Positions 51,593-62,800 of a stretch of 64,000 nucleotides of DNA are shown piece after piece. The stretch is from Chitinophaga tropicalis (GTDB lineage Bacteria; Bacteroidota; Bacteroidia; Chitinophagales; Chitinophagaceae), in contig NZ_WRXN01000002.1 in the NCBI RefSeq assembly GCF_009758205.1, forward strand, positions 1 to 64,000, written 5' to 3'. The position numbers were made by a program, and so were the translations under genes. The notes under the pieces were generated by a model. It saw only the letters and a list, made by a program, of their open reading frames with translations. It ran no database searches and was not told the origin of the DNA. Every line of letters begins with the position of its first letter. Position 1 is the stretch's first letter.

Positions 51593-54500
51593 ATGAAAAC
51601 TATGTCTGCAAAAAAACAAACAAAACCGGTGGCGGGACGTATTAAGAAAGCAGGATTATCACTGCTCTTCACCGCATTGGCCTTTCTACCTGCCATAGCG
51701 CAGCAGAAAACAACTGTAAAAGGCCGGGTAACAGATGATAAGAACCAGCCCGTTATCGGCGCATCAGTAGCCGTAAAAGGAACAACTACAGGGACTATTA
51801 CCAACGCCAACGGAGAGTACCAGATCAATGTTAATACTAATGTTAACAGCACACTGGTAATATCTGCTATGGGACACGTACGGACGGAAGTGACTATCAA
51901 TAGCCAGGGTACAAATAATGTAACGCTGGCCAGTTCCACAAGTGATCTCGACCAGGTGGTTGTAGTAGGTTACGGCATGCAGCGGAAAAGAGATGTTACC
52001 GGGTCTGTAGTTTCCGTGAATGAAAAAACGCTGAAAGAAGTACCGGCGCCTAACCTGATTGCACAGCTGAAAGGACGTACCCCGGGCGTATCTATTATCA
52101 ACAACGGCTCAACACCGGGAACCGCAGGACAGATACGTATCCGCGGTAACCGTACACTTACTACCACACAAGGCCAGAGCGATGCGCTGGACGGCCCCTT
52201 ACTGGTGGTAGATGGTATCCCGTTCGGAGGCAGCATCAATGATATTACCCCGGACGATATAGCCAGCCTGGAGATTTTAAAAGATGCTTCCGCTACTGCC
52301 ATCTACGGCTCAAGAGGGGCAGGCGGTGTAATACTGATCACCACCAAAAGAGGACGGACCGGAAAGGCAACCATCACCTACGATGGTTATCACGGCATCT
52401 CACAGGCGCTGGGAAATTATAAAGTAATGAACGGAGCGCAATATGCGCAGTTTAAAGCAGATGCGGCTACCTATAACCGTACATCACCGGGTACAACAGC
52501 TTATGCGCTTACAGCTGCCGAGCAGGATGCACTGGAAGCCGGCATTTCTACTGACTGGCAGGACCTGATATATAAAACAGGATTTGTGACCAGCCATCAG
52601 CTGGGTGTTTCAGGCGGTAGTGAGAGCACGCAATACGGTATGGGGCTTGGGTACTATAACGAAGCTGGTATCATTCCCAACCAGAATTTTATACGCTATA
52701 CCATACGTACTACAATAGACCATCGTATCAACCGCTTTCTGAAAGTAGGGATCAACTCCCTCAATACACTCAATTATTCCAATACTCCGGGCGGGAGCGG
52801 CGTTTCCAGCGGATTGGCCCGCCTCACCCCACTGGCGGCGCCTTATAACAGTGACGGCTCTGTGAATCTTTTTCCAGCTATAGGTTCTCTTGATGCAGCC
52901 CTTGTCAGTCCCTTAACCCTTATTACAAAAGAAGACGCCATCCTTTCAAAGACAAGGCGCTTCAGAACATTCAACAGCCTGTATGGCGAAGTACAGATAA
53001 CAAATGGGCTGCGTTACCGCCTGAATGTAGGACTTGATTTCAGTCAGCAGGCAGGTAACGGGTACAATGGCCCTTTAACCTATACAAATACTGCTACAGT
53101 ACAATCTTCATCCAATGCCAGTATCAGCAATGCGGAAGCATGGTCTTACAACATCCAGCACCTGCTCTATTATGACAAGACATTTGCCGGAAAACATAAG
53201 GTCGGCTTCACAGGACTATTTGAAGTCAACAAAAACCGCAATGAAAGCAGCCGCTTTACCGTTACCGGCGTACCGGCCGATTATATCCTGAACAGCAACT
53301 TTGCCCTGGCCAGCGGTCAGCCGGTGGCCGACGGCGCTAACTCAGGATTCTCTGAATCAGGATTGTTATCATATATGGGCCGGGTGAACTATGGTTACGA
53401 TAACCGTTACCTGCTCACAGCTACCGTAAGGGTGGATGCCTCTTCTACATTGTCTCCCGGACACCAGTATTTTACCTATCCTGCATTCGGATTAGGCTGG
53501 AATGTAACGGAAGAGAAATTCATGAAACGACAGTCCGTGCTTTCAAATCTGAAACTCAGAGGTGGATGGGGTATATCCGGCAACCGTAACGTGTCTCCAT
53601 ATGCTACACTTGGCCTTCTCACCGCGTCCACATACAACTTCGGACAAAGCACCCAGGGCCAGCAGTTAGCCTACACAGTCACCACACTGCCCAATAACGC
53701 ACTCGGATGGCAATCCACATCGCAGGTTGACCTGGGCATCGACTTCGGCCTGTTCAATGACCGGCTTAGCGGCTCGGTCGACTGGTACAAACAAACTACA
53801 AAAGACATCCTCTTATCAGTAAACCTGCCCATCTCTAACGGCGCCAACTCAACACTGAAGAACCTGGGCAAAACATCCGGCGAAGGACTGGAGATCAGCC
53901 TTAGCAGCGTCAACGTCAGGACCCGCAGCGGGTTCACCTGGAGCACAGACGTCAATTTCTTCTTCAACCGTGAAAAGATCGTTCAGCTAACTACCCCGGC
54001 AGAAAAAACAAATACAGGTAACGGATGGTTTGTAGGTCAGCCGCTGACTGTCATCTATGATTATAAGAAGACCGGCATCTGGCAGACGGAAGATTCCATT
54101 AAAGGGCTTACCGGCGGACAAACATCTCCCAAAGCCTACCCGGGCCAGATACGTGTTGAAGATGTAAACAAAGACGGGAAAATAGATGCCGGTGATCGCC
54201 AGATATTAGGGAACTTCCAACCCAACTGGGAAGGAGGATTGACAAACCGTTTCTCCTATAAAGGTTTTGACCTTTCTGTAGTTATTAATGCAAGGATGGG
54301 CATGAAAGTACTGGTTCCTTATTTATCGGCTGATGGAGGCTCCAACGGCTTCCCATTCTACAACCAGGGCAGGGTTAACCAGATCAGGACCAATTACTGG
54401 ACGCGCACTAATCCTTCCAACGATTTCCCTGCGCCGGATGCCGGTACCGACCGACTGAATTTCGGTTCCACTCTCGCTTACAGGGACGGCTCATTTATCA

Positions 54501-54781
54501 GATGCCGCAGCATCAACCTGGGATATGAGATCCCTGTCCGCCTGCTGAAAAAACTGTCTGTAAACTCCTTACGTGTATACGTTAATGCTACCAATCCTTT
54601 CTTCATCTATGCACCATTGATTAAATCCGGACTGGGCATTGACCCGGAAGGCAACGGGTATGGCGGCGCTGTTAATCCCACTGGCTCTTCAGACGTAAGT
54701 TCTCCTACCCGGCAGATCAGCGTAAACCTGAACAATCCTTCTACCCGCCAGTACACCGTGGGAGCAAACCTGAATTTCTAA
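51593..54781 (+). CDS. SusC-like TonB-dependent outer-membrane transporter
   Basis: A 1062-residue outer-membrane receptor. After an N-terminal signal (GLSLLFTALAFLPAIAQ) comes a carboxypeptidase-regulatory-like domain (VKGRVTDDKNQPVIGASVAV, about 42-115). The SusC signature VVVGYGMQRKRDVTGSV follows, then the plug (LLVVDGIPFGGSINDITPDDIAS, YGSRGAGGVILITTKRG). A beta-barrel runs to the end (YTVGANLNF, terminal Phe). It imports oligosaccharides, here probably xylan fragments, with its SusD partner 21 bases downstream. It has no STN domain, in keeping with HTCS control and not sigma/anti-sigma signalling. Confidence 0.95.
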   Translation: MKTMSAKKQTKPVAGRIKKAGLSLLFTALAFLPAIAQQKTTVKGRVTDDKNQPVIGASVAVKGTTTGTITNANGEYQINVNTNVNSTLVISAMGHVRTEVTINSQGTNNVTLASSTSDLDQVVVVGYGMQRKRDVTGSVVSVNEKTLKEVPAPNLIAQLKGRTPGVSIINNGSTPGTAGQIRIRGNRTLTTTQGQSDALDGPLLVVDGIPFGGSINDITPDDIASLEILKDASATAIYGSRGAGGVILITTKRGRTGKATITYDGYHGISQALGNYKVMNGAQYAQFKADAATYNRTSPGTTAYALTAAEQDALEAGISTDWQDLIYKTGFVTSHQLGVSGGSESTQYGMGLGYYNEAGIIPNQNFIRYTIRTTIDHRINRFLKVGINSLNTLNYSNTPGGSGVSSGLARLTPLAAPYNSDGSVNLFPAIGSLDAALVSPLTLITKEDAILSKTRRFRTFNSLYGEVQITNGLRYRLNVGLDFSQQAGNGYNGPLTYTNTATVQSSSNASISNAEAWSYNIQHLLYYDKTFAGKHKVGFTGLFEVNKNRNESSRFTVTGVPADYILNSNFALASGQPVADGANSGFSESGLLSYMGRVNYGYDNRYLLTATVRVDASSTLSPGHQYFTYPAFGLGWNVTEEKFMKRQSVLSNLKLRGGWGISGNRNVSPYATLGLLTASTYNFGQSTQGQQLAYTVTTLPNNALGWQSTSQVDLGIDFGLFNDRLSGSVDWYKQTTKDILLSVNLPISNGANSTLKNLGKTSGEGLEISLSSVNVRTRSGFTWSTDVNFFFNREKIVQLTTPAEKTNTGNGWFVGQPLTVIYDYKKTGIWQTEDSIKGLTGGQTSPKAYPGQIRVEDVNKDGKIDAGDRQILGNFQPNWEGGLTNRFSYKGFDLSVVINARMGMKVLVPYLSADGGSNGFPFYNQGRVNQIRTNYWTRTNPSNDFPAPDAGTDRLNFGSTLAYRDGSFIRCRSINLGYEIPVRLLKKLSVNSLRVYVNATNPFFIYAPLIKSGLGIDPEGNGYGGAVNPTGSSDVSSPTRQISVNLNNPSTRQYTVGANLNF

Positions 54782-54801
54782 ACCATACAAACAGCGCAGA
54801 T

Positions 54802-56613
54802 ATGAAACGTAAAATCAACATACAACTGGCAGTGCTTCTCGGTGCAGCACTGCTTTTCGCTAACTGTAGCAAGATACTGGAGGAGCATCCGCAATCAGGA
54901 ATTGTCCCTTCCTTTTTCAATAGCCCATCGGGGGTGCTGGGAGGCATTGCCGGCGTATATAACGATATCCGGGGCGCCTGGGGCACAGAGGGCTTTAGTG
55001 CAGAAATGGCAGCAGGTACGGACGAACACCTCTCCGGTGCTTCTGCCAGCGGCATACAATTGTATACATACAATGGGCTGAACGGCAGCAATTTTGGCGC
55101 TGCATGGGGTATTGCTTACACTGACATCAATACCCTGAACGGCGTACTGGAATACGGACAGACTATAGATGTACCCGATTCCACCAGGAAACAATACCTG
55201 GCACAGGCAAAATTCCTCCGCGGCTTTTGGTACTTCTATCTCGTACAGACCTTCGGAGATGTTCCTTTGCATACAGCATTTATCACAACACCATCCCAGG
55301 CAGATTCCCGTCAGCCGGTAGCCCAGGTATATGAACAGATCCTCAAAGATCTTACAGATGCTGCTACAGATATGCCTGCTAAACCTATCTTACCTTTCCT
55401 GGGAAAGGCTGCCTGTAAGCCCGTGGCACAATACCTGCTGGCAAAAGCTTACCTGACCAGGGGCTGGTTAAATAATACGCAGGCTGACTTCACCCAGGCA
55501 TATAATATCTGTACAGATATCATCAGCAACAAAGGCCTTTACGGCCTGGACTTATGGCAGGACTATGGAGACGCATTCAACCCCGCCAACGACTACGGTA
55601 AGGAGACTATGTTCGTGAGCGACCATTCCATCGATCCTAAATATGGTCAGTACACTGTCGGCGGCGCAGCCTCCGGCGGCGCTGCACAAAATCTTACGCC
55701 CTGGTTCTATATCTGGAACTATCCTTCAAACAGCGGTATTAACTCTTATAAAAATACTTCCAATGCACTGGTGAACAGCGGCTCTTCCACCATGGTAAGA
55801 GATGCTGCCAACGGACGCCCTTATGTGCGCACAAGGCCCAATAATTCCGTCGGACCAAACACCGGCAAACGCTACCTGCTTGATCAGGCATTTGCTGACA
55901 GGGTAAATGATTCCCGCTATGACAATACTTTTCAAACCGTCTGGATCAGCAATACAGCTGTTTCCAATACCGCAACGGCCAGTAATAATCAGCGGGGTAT
56001 CAGCTATTCTATGGCGGTAGGAGTAGATACTGCCGTATGGATAACCGACCGTGAAGTGACCGGGGCGCCACAGTTTAACGGCACTATACCCTTTAAAGGT
56101 ATCATCATACCGCCAAGCCTCTGGTCAAATGCTTATTTCCCCGCCGTAAAGAAATTCATGGATCCCAGCAGGGGGGCTAACTTTAATGATCCCTCCACCA
56201 GGCCCGTAGTACTCTACCGCTTTTCAGACGTATACCTGGTTGCCGCAGAAGCAGCCTTCAAAGCAGGAGATAATGTCAATGCAGCTGCCATGCTCAATGT
56301 AGTGAGGCAACGTGCAGCTTACAGGAAAACCAACACAGCTGCACAGAATGATGCCGCTGCGGCGGCTGTAACCATCACTCCGGCTGATGTTACACTTGAC
56401 TTTATCTTGGATGAACGCACGCGTGAGTTTTATGGCGAATGGCAAAGATGGCTTGACCTGGTACGCACAAAGTCACTGGAAAGAAGGGTGAAAGACTGGA
56501 ACCCCGAAGCGGCGGGAAATATTCAGAGTTTTCATTCGCTGCGTCCCATTCCACAGTCACAGATAGATAGGGTAGTGGAAGGGCCTCCCTTCCCACAAAA
56601 TCAGGGATATTAA
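54802..56613 (+). CDS. SusD-like surface lipoprotein
   Basis: A 603-residue RagB/SusD-family nutrient-binding lipoprotein. The lipobox is LFANC (Cys about 22). SusD hallmarks are an N-terminal TPR-like helical core (YTDINTLNGVLEYG, LAQAKFLRGFWYFYLVQTFGDVPL) and the C-terminal RFSDVYLVAAEAAFKAGD ... LNVVRQRAAYR ... ILDERTREFYGEWQRWLDLVR block. It caps the SusC barrel and captures the polysaccharide. It is the last gene of the GH115 operon, followed by a terminator. Confidence 0.95.
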   Translation: MKRKINIQLAVLLGAALLFANCSKILEEHPQSGIVPSFFNSPSGVLGGIAGVYNDIRGAWGTEGFSAEMAAGTDEHLSGASASGIQLYTYNGLNGSNFGAAWGIAYTDINTLNGVLEYGQTIDVPDSTRKQYLAQAKFLRGFWYFYLVQTFGDVPLHTAFITTPSQADSRQPVAQVYEQILKDLTDAATDMPAKPILPFLGKAACKPVAQYLLAKAYLTRGWLNNTQADFTQAYNICTDIISNKGLYGLDLWQDYGDAFNPANDYGKETMFVSDHSIDPKYGQYTVGGAASGGAAQNLTPWFYIWNYPSNSGINSYKNTSNALVNSGSSTMVRDAANGRPYVRTRPNNSVGPNTGKRYLLDQAFADRVNDSRYDNTFQTVWISNTAVSNTATASNNQRGISYSMAVGVDTAVWITDREVTGAPQFNGTIPFKGIIIPPSLWSNAYFPAVKKFMDPSRGANFNDPSTRPVVLYRFSDVYLVAAEAAFKAGDNVNAAAMLNVVRQRAAYRKTNTAAQNDAAAAAVTITPADVTLDFILDERTREFYGEWQRWLDLVRTKSLERRVKDWNPEAAGNIQSFHSLRPIPQSQIDRVVEGPPFPQNQGY

Positions 56614-56637
56614 TACGTGTTAATTGATGGATAGGAT

Positions 56638-56670
56638 AACGGAGAGAAGATTTTTCTTCTCTCCGTTTGT
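56638..56670 (+). terminator. Terminator of the GH115-SusC-SusD operon
   Basis: Perfect 12-base arms AACGGAGAGAAG / CTTCTCTCCGTT around a 6-base loop (56650-56655), 25 bases after the SusD stop. The trailing sequence is only moderately T-rich. Confidence 0.8.
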
Positions 56671-56989
56671 ATTAATAGACTCAACGCCAGGAGCAAATTC
56701 AGCCAGCCAGCACAGTAGCGAAGTCATGTATTTTCAAAAAATAATACATAAATCAATATTTTTCACTTATATTGGGCTTAGATTCTTTGATTAGAGCATT
56801 CTGCTGCTGAATTATTTTTTTTTACTTCCTACAGGTAATAACGAATCTTCTCATCTTTTAGCTCTCGCCAAGTAGTCTTTAGTTCATGGTCCTGTGATTC
56901 TATGTCAGCTATTCATTTTTATACACTGGAATGAGTTTAAAAGGATTTGTCAGCAAATCCATATGCGAATTGAAATTTATATTGAAAAT
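56671..56989. other. Intergenic region before the desaturase gene
   Basis: About 320 AT-rich bases between the operon terminator and the desaturase. It probably carries the desaturase promoter; T-rich stretches near 56810 and 56750 are visible, but no clear TAnnTTTG element. The reading frame upstream of 56990 stays open for 32 codons without coding character. Confidence 0.4.
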
Positions 56990-58072
56990 ATGTCTTTTAT
57001 CGAGAATGTACTGGCGCCTCCAAGCTATGGATGGAAGACCAGTGAAGGATTACTTGTAAAGCCTACAGCCAGACAACTGTTTACAGAATTTTTCCGCCGG
57101 ATAAATATTATGGCCTCCCGTAAGAACTGGCTGCCATTCTTTTCCTGGTTCAGCACGTTAAGCCTTGCACCCTTTCTTTTCATCTTTATTGCGATGGAGA
57201 TCAGGGATTTTAACATCTGGTACCTGCTGGTGGCTTTCGTTTACGGAATGATCTTTATGGGTAGTCATGGTACCATCTGGTATCACCGCTATGGTACACA
57301 CCAGGCTTATACCTTCAGCAATAAATTCTGGCGCTTCTTTACCCTCAACCTGGTAATTAAATTGGTGCCGGAAGAACTTTACATCGTATCTCACCATGTC
57401 CATCATTCCCTGTCAGACGAACCGGGAGATCCTTACAACGCAGAAGCTGGTTTCCTGTACTGTTTCCTGGCCGATGCCAATCATCAGCCTATTGCTAAAG
57501 ACCTGAGTGAAGAAGACTATAAAAAGGCTGCTGCTATGCTCAGCCATACAGGCATAAAAGCCAACAGCTATGCCGGCTATCTCAAATGGGGCTCTATTGC
57601 ACATCCCTTAAATACAGTACTTGCCACATTTGCGAACTGGGCATTCTGGCTGACGGCTTTCTATCTTATTGGCGGCCCCTACCTGCTGGTAGCTATCCTT
57701 GCCGGGGCCTTTGTATGGGGTATAGGGGTACGGACTTTCAACTATGAAGGACACGCAAAAGGAGAAACAAAACATGTTGCCGGCTTTGATTACAATACAA
57801 AAGACAAATCTATTAACCAGTGGTGGCCTGGCATCGTTGCGGGAGAATGGCACAACAATCATCACCTTTATCCTGCCAGCGCCAGGTCAGGGTTTTTGAA
57901 AAGACAGATCGATTTTGCCTGGTATTACATCTGGACATTGAAATTAATTGGCGGTGTAAGCTCCTGCCGGGACGCAAGGAAACAGTTCCTGGAAACTTAC
58001 AGGAAGCCTTATCTCGAAGAAGTAAAGCGGATGAAAACGGCTGCCGTTAAACCGGTAACTGTTATCAGGTAA
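56990..58072 (+). CDS. Acyl-CoA/fatty-acid desaturase
   Basis: 360 residues from the ATG at 56990. It is an integral-membrane di-iron desaturase with three histidine boxes in the expected order: HGTIWYHRYGTH (about 93-105), HHVHH (about 134-138) and HNNHH (about 287-291). Two hydrophobic pairs (APFLFIFIAMEI, FWLTAFYLIGGPYLLVAILAGAF) frame them. It probably inserts a cis double bond into saturated acyl chains (delta-9 type) to adjust membrane fluidity. It stands between two SusC/SusD loci without link to either. Confidence 0.88.
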   Translation: MSFIENVLAPPSYGWKTSEGLLVKPTARQLFTEFFRRINIMASRKNWLPFFSWFSTLSLAPFLFIFIAMEIRDFNIWYLLVAFVYGMIFMGSHGTIWYHRYGTHQAYTFSNKFWRFFTLNLVIKLVPEELYIVSHHVHHSLSDEPGDPYNAEAGFLYCFLADANHQPIAKDLSEEDYKKAAAMLSHTGIKANSYAGYLKWGSIAHPLNTVLATFANWAFWLTAFYLIGGPYLLVAILAGAFVWGIGVRTFNYEGHAKGETKHVAGFDYNTKDKSINQWWPGIVAGEWHNNHHLYPASARSGFLKRQIDFAWYYIWTLKLIGGVSSCRDARKQFLETYRKPYLEEVKRMKTAAVKPVTVIR

Positions 58073-58092
58073 AATAGTCTATAAAGAATATT

Positions 58093-58145
58093 TCCGGGGC
58101 TGCCCAGATACCTGAAAATGTATCTGAGCAGCCCCGGATTTTTTA
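58093..58145. terminator. Terminator between the desaturase and the second SusD gene
   Basis: 19-base arms (58093-58111 and 58120-58138; TCCGGGGCTGC..AGATAC) with one mismatch and an 8-base loop, followed on the plus strand by TTTTTTAA. It serves the convergent ends of the desaturase and the SusD-like gene. Confidence 0.9.
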
Positions 58146-58153
58146 ACCAGGGC

Positions 58154-59833
58154 TTAGTACCCGTCATTCTGCGCCAGGTTATTATTCCCCGATATTGCCT
58201 GTGTAGGCACCGGAAACCTGTTATAATGATTATCTGACGGTTGATGGTCCCACCAGGATTCCGTGGTGAATTTTTTCCAGCGGATAAGATCTGTTCTGCG
58301 ACGTCCTTCAGCCAGGAACTCAATACCCCATTCATCCAGCATACGATAGTCATCCAGGTTATCGGCTGTTACCGGATCCGGATCTGTACCATTTTCAAAA
58401 TTGCGTTTCCTCACTTCATTGATCAATGCCGCTGCCCCGCCTTTATCTCCTTCACGCAGAAGACACTCTGCTAACATATACTGTATCTCCGTCAGGCGGA
58501 TAGCCGGATTATCCGCCCCCCAGCGCAGGCTTTTATCTGTATTATTCGGAATAGGTACTTTAACAGGCCGTACACCGGTATTCTCTTCCCCATCTGCCAT
58601 CCTGGAAGGCAGCTCGCTTATTGACGCATAACGCTTCCCCGGACCAACTTCAGAAAAACGGCCTACCTGGTCCACAAACACCAGCGGCTGGTCCTTATAT
58701 TCTTCACCACCGTTGATCACTGCTCCGGAAGGCGTAAGGTGCGGGCCAAAAATGAACATCCCTTCATAACGGCCGCCACCCAGGTATTTATAGGGTCTCT
58801 TCCGCAGATCAAGATCATTGTATTTCCTGAATGGCGATCCCAGTTTGTATTCCACATACCATTCTCCGGTCGGTTTCTTTGACGGAGTGAGATGCGCCCC
58901 GTTCCACGGCCCGCCATCTATATCCAGGTACTTTGTAGTATTGTAATGGTAGAAAGGATTGAAGAACCAATCATATTGCAGCTTATTGAACTCTGAGGGA
59001 ATAGACCATATGATCTCCGGCGATCTGTCGTTTGTAAACGAATGAGGCCCATACCAGGTAGCATCCAGGCTATAGTCGCCATACTGGTGCGCCAGGATAT
59101 CCTGGCAGAGCTTCTTACATTCTGCAAACATCGGCTGACCTACATACGCTTCTGCATTAAAATAAAGCCTTGCCAGCAAAGCGGCTGCCCCGGCCTGGCG
59201 GAAAGCGCCTTCTTCCTTATCGCCGGCTTTCTTCTTCGGCAGCTTCAGTATAGCTTCTTTCAACAGCTTTTCAATGTGCGCGAATGTCTCCTTATCAGTA
59301 TTACGGGGAAGTGATTCTGCGTCGAGCGATTCAAAGATCGGCAAACCGCCGAAATAGTCCAGGCCTCTCAGGTAAAAGAATGCAATGAGTGTGTTGAGCT
59401 GGTTAACGTGATCATCTTTATCTGCCTGTGTCAGCGCAAACTTTGTATAATCCAGCTTTTCCAGGTCCTGCTTTGCATCCAGCGCTAACGCAACGCCCAT
59501 CAACGTCCCACGCCACGTGCCCCATATCCAGTTATCATCCGGCGTCCAGCGGTGGTAATGATAACGCTCATTTTCTCCGCCGTTATACCAGTGCCTGCCT
59601 TTGGTAGTGATCGCAAACTGGTCTGCTGTATATTCCTGCAGGTTCCATCGGTCTTCGCCAAGATACCAGCGGGCATGGGTAAATGGACGGTATAAGGCAG
59701 CTTTGATATCTTTCTCGCTTTTAAAGAACGTTTCCGGCGTTACCCTGTCATAGAACTCCTGGTCCAGGTTAGTGCAGCTTCCGAAGAGGAGTGTGGCGAC
59801 TATTAAAATCTTTAATCCCAATATCTTTTTCAT
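58154..59833 (-). CDS. SusD-like surface lipoprotein (second locus)
   Basis: A 559-residue RagB/SusD-family lipoprotein (lipobox LFGSC, Cys about 20). Helical core motifs are FYLRGLDYFGGLPIFE and ALLARLYFNAEAYVG; the C-terminal RLTEIQYMLAECLLREGDKGGAAALINEVRKRNF and LDEWGIEFLAEGRRRTDLIRW are typical. It binds a substrate of unknown type for the SusC-like transporter encoded 33 bases upstream on the same strand. No enzyme gene for the locus is visible in the window. Confidence 0.95.
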   Translation of the reverse strand: MKKILGLKILIVATLLFGSCTNLDQEFYDRVTPETFFKSEKDIKAALYRPFTHARWYLGEDRWNLQEYTADQFAITTKGRHWYNGGENERYHYHRWTPDDNWIWGTWRGTLMGVALALDAKQDLEKLDYTKFALTQADKDDHVNQLNTLIAFFYLRGLDYFGGLPIFESLDAESLPRNTDKETFAHIEKLLKEAILKLPKKKAGDKEEGAFRQAGAAALLARLYFNAEAYVGQPMFAECKKLCQDILAHQYGDYSLDATWYGPHSFTNDRSPEIIWSIPSEFNKLQYDWFFNPFYHYNTTKYLDIDGGPWNGAHLTPSKKPTGEWYVEYKLGSPFRKYNDLDLRKRPYKYLGGGRYEGMFIFGPHLTPSGAVINGGEEYKDQPLVFVDQVGRFSEVGPGKRYASISELPSRMADGEENTGVRPVKVPIPNNTDKSLRWGADNPAIRLTEIQYMLAECLLREGDKGGAAALINEVRKRNFENGTDPDPVTADNLDDYRMLDEWGIEFLAEGRRRTDLIRWKKFTTESWWDHQPSDNHYNRFPVPTQAISGNNNLAQNDGY

Positions 59834-59866
59834 ACTAATTACTTGTGGAATGAATAATGTGGCAGA

Positions 59867-62800
59867 TCAGAAGTTTGCCTGCAAACCAAACATGAAAGTG
59901 CGCGTTTTAGGATAAACGTCCCTTTCCTCAAAACCAGGCTCAAGGCCGTTGATATTTACTTCAGGGTCCAATCCGCTGTAATTTGTCAGCACAAACAGAT
60001 CTCGCGCAGTAACATACAGCCGCAGCCCTTTCAATGGTTTTACCATCTCCGGCCGGAAAGTATATCCGAAGTTGAGGGCGTCCAGTTTTACAAACGTGCC
60101 TTTTTCAAGCCAGTAATCGCTCAGCTCTTTTTCTCCCCTGATATCCTTGTGTTTACCAAAGGCTTCACGCAGCACATTTTGCCCTCTCACATTAGGAAGG
60201 CTGTAGTACATGTTGATCATGTTAAACACATCATGCCCTATCCAGCTGCGCAGGTAAAGCCCTGCATCAAAATTTTTCCAGGTCAGAGCGTGGTTCCACG
60301 AAAGGATCAGCTTAGGAATTGCATTGCCCACAAATACTTTGTCTTCTATCTTCTTGGCCTGCTTTGTTACGTCAAAAGCTTTCCCTGTTTTATCATACAG
60401 CATCCAGTTGCCTTCTTCTGTAAACCCTGCAGAACGCCAGAGAAAGAAACGGCCAATGTCTTCCCCGGGATAAAGCCGTACAGCACTACCGGGACTACCG
60501 GGAGAAGGGAAACCCTTACGGTCTGAAAAGGTCTGCCCGCCATTCAGCGTTGTCAGCGTACTACGGTTGGCAGATGCCACAATGCCGGTAGTATAGTTCC
60601 AGTTCGCTGTTTTCACCGCATTCCAGTTCAGCTCAAACTCGTATCCCCTGTTTTCCATATTGCCAATGTTCACGCTGGTCTTATCGTGAATGGCAGGTGG
60701 CTGGGAAACGCTTACTTCATAGATCATATCATCTACGCGGCGTTTGTATACGTCTATACGCCCGTACACGCGGTTGTCAAACAGCGCAAAGTCGAGCCCT
60801 GCATTGAATTCTCTCTTCACTTCCCAGCGTATGTTGGGGTTCTGGTTATGCAGCACGCCATAGGTGCGCAACCATTCTCCGTTCACCAGCCACCACGTAT
60901 CGGGGCCGTACATCCTTGTAGCTACATTGGCATTGAACCCTTCATTGCCTGTAGCGCCATATCCCGCACGGATCTTCAGGTTACTCACAATAGAAGAACC
61001 TTTCAGGAATGGCTCTTCAGTTAAGCGCCATGCGGCAGATATACCTGGAAAATTACCCCACTGGTTACCCTTGGCAAACTTGGACGATCCTTCATGCCGC
61101 AACGATGCAGTAACTATGTAACGGTCACGATATGAGTAGTTCACCCTTCCAAAGAAAGCGATAAGCTTCACAGAAGGGCTTTTCCAGGACCCCAGCCCTG
61201 CACGGCCGTCTGCCAGCCAGGTGCCTGTGCCCAGGTCGTTCTCTTCAATACCGTCTACCGGGAAATTAGAGTTGTTTGCATTAAACCCCTGGCCATTAAA
61301 ATCCTGGTATGTATAACCGCCTACAGCATTGATACGGTGGTAGCCGATAGACTTGTTATAATTCAGCGTCAGTTCCACTGTACGGTCCTCCCAACGGTTG
61401 TACGACTGGCTGGCATACCCGTCAATGTTGTCATTACGGGAAATGCGATGTTGCGCAGAACGGTAAAAATTCTTATGCTCTGTATCATTTTTCAACGCTA
61501 TCATGCCGGAAGCATACAGGTCTTTGGTAAGATTGATCTTCAACGTAGAACTGGCCAGCAGGTATTTATACTGCGCCTGGTCTTTCCGCAGCTTCACTTC
61601 CGCCAGCGGATTAAAATAGTCATAGCCGCCAACAGGTATGTTGTAACCGGTTACGTCATTAGCATTGTAAGGTGTTTCAGTAGGATTCATAACCAGCGCC
61701 ATATTGAATATGCCATTATCACTGAAGTCCGCATCGGCCTGCTGATAGCTGATATTGGTAGTTAGTTCAGCTACCCCGTTAAAAAGCCGGAAATAGGTGT
61801 TGATACGGCCGCTCCGTTCTTTCCTTTTAGATTCTATAGCCATGCCTACTGCATCCCGGCTCATAAAAGAGGCATAGATCTGTGCATTTTCCGTGCCGCC
61901 GTCAAGGTTCAGCACATAACGCTGACTGAAGGGAGATTTATTGGTCACTTCCTTGTACCAGTCAGTTGTATGTCCAAGGTCATTACCCATGTCATTGGCA
62001 AGGAATTCTTTTGCGGAGAGGGATTCAGGCCTTCTGCGCACTGACTCCAGGAAAAATTCGCTGGTAAAGCTGGCGCGGATGGTGCCGGCCTCAGCTTTCT
62101 TCGTGGTAATAAGTATTACTCCGCCGGAAGCCCTGGTACCATAAATAGAAGCTGCAGAAGCATCGCGAAGTACACTGATAGATTCAATGTCCTCCTTCAC
62201 AACAGCATTGATATTACCACCGGGAATACCGTCTATCACCACCAGCGGGCCCTGCGCTGCATTGATAGAGTTCACCCCGCGCAGCTGCAGGGAAACGCTG
62301 GCATTAGGATCTGTTCCATTAGTGGATTGCACGGTGAGGCCGGGAACCTTTCCCTGTATAGCCAGCAGCGGAGATACGGAGCCGGCTATCAGGTCCCGTT
62401 GACCAAGATTCGTAACAGCCCCGGTGAGGTCCCGTTTATTCACCGTTCCATAGCCAACCACCACTACCTCATTCAATTCCGTATCCGGCTTTGTCAGCAT
62501 GGTTACATTGATGGTGGTTTGTCCGTTTACAGGAATAGCCTGCGGCGCATACCCTATATAGGTGAAAGTGAGTGTACCTTTTTCATCTACGCGAACAGTA
62601 TAGTCACCTGCTTCGTTTGTCACAGTACCCGCGCCGGGAGCAGATGCTACCGTTACTCCCGGAAGAGGGAACCCTTTGCTGTCCGTTACCTTGCCCTGCA
62701 CAGTGATCAGTCCAAGCGGGCTTTCATCTTTTTTAATTACCACAAGGTTGTTTCCCATCTGGTCAAAGATGAGGCCAGTACCGGCAAGTATCTGGCGCAG

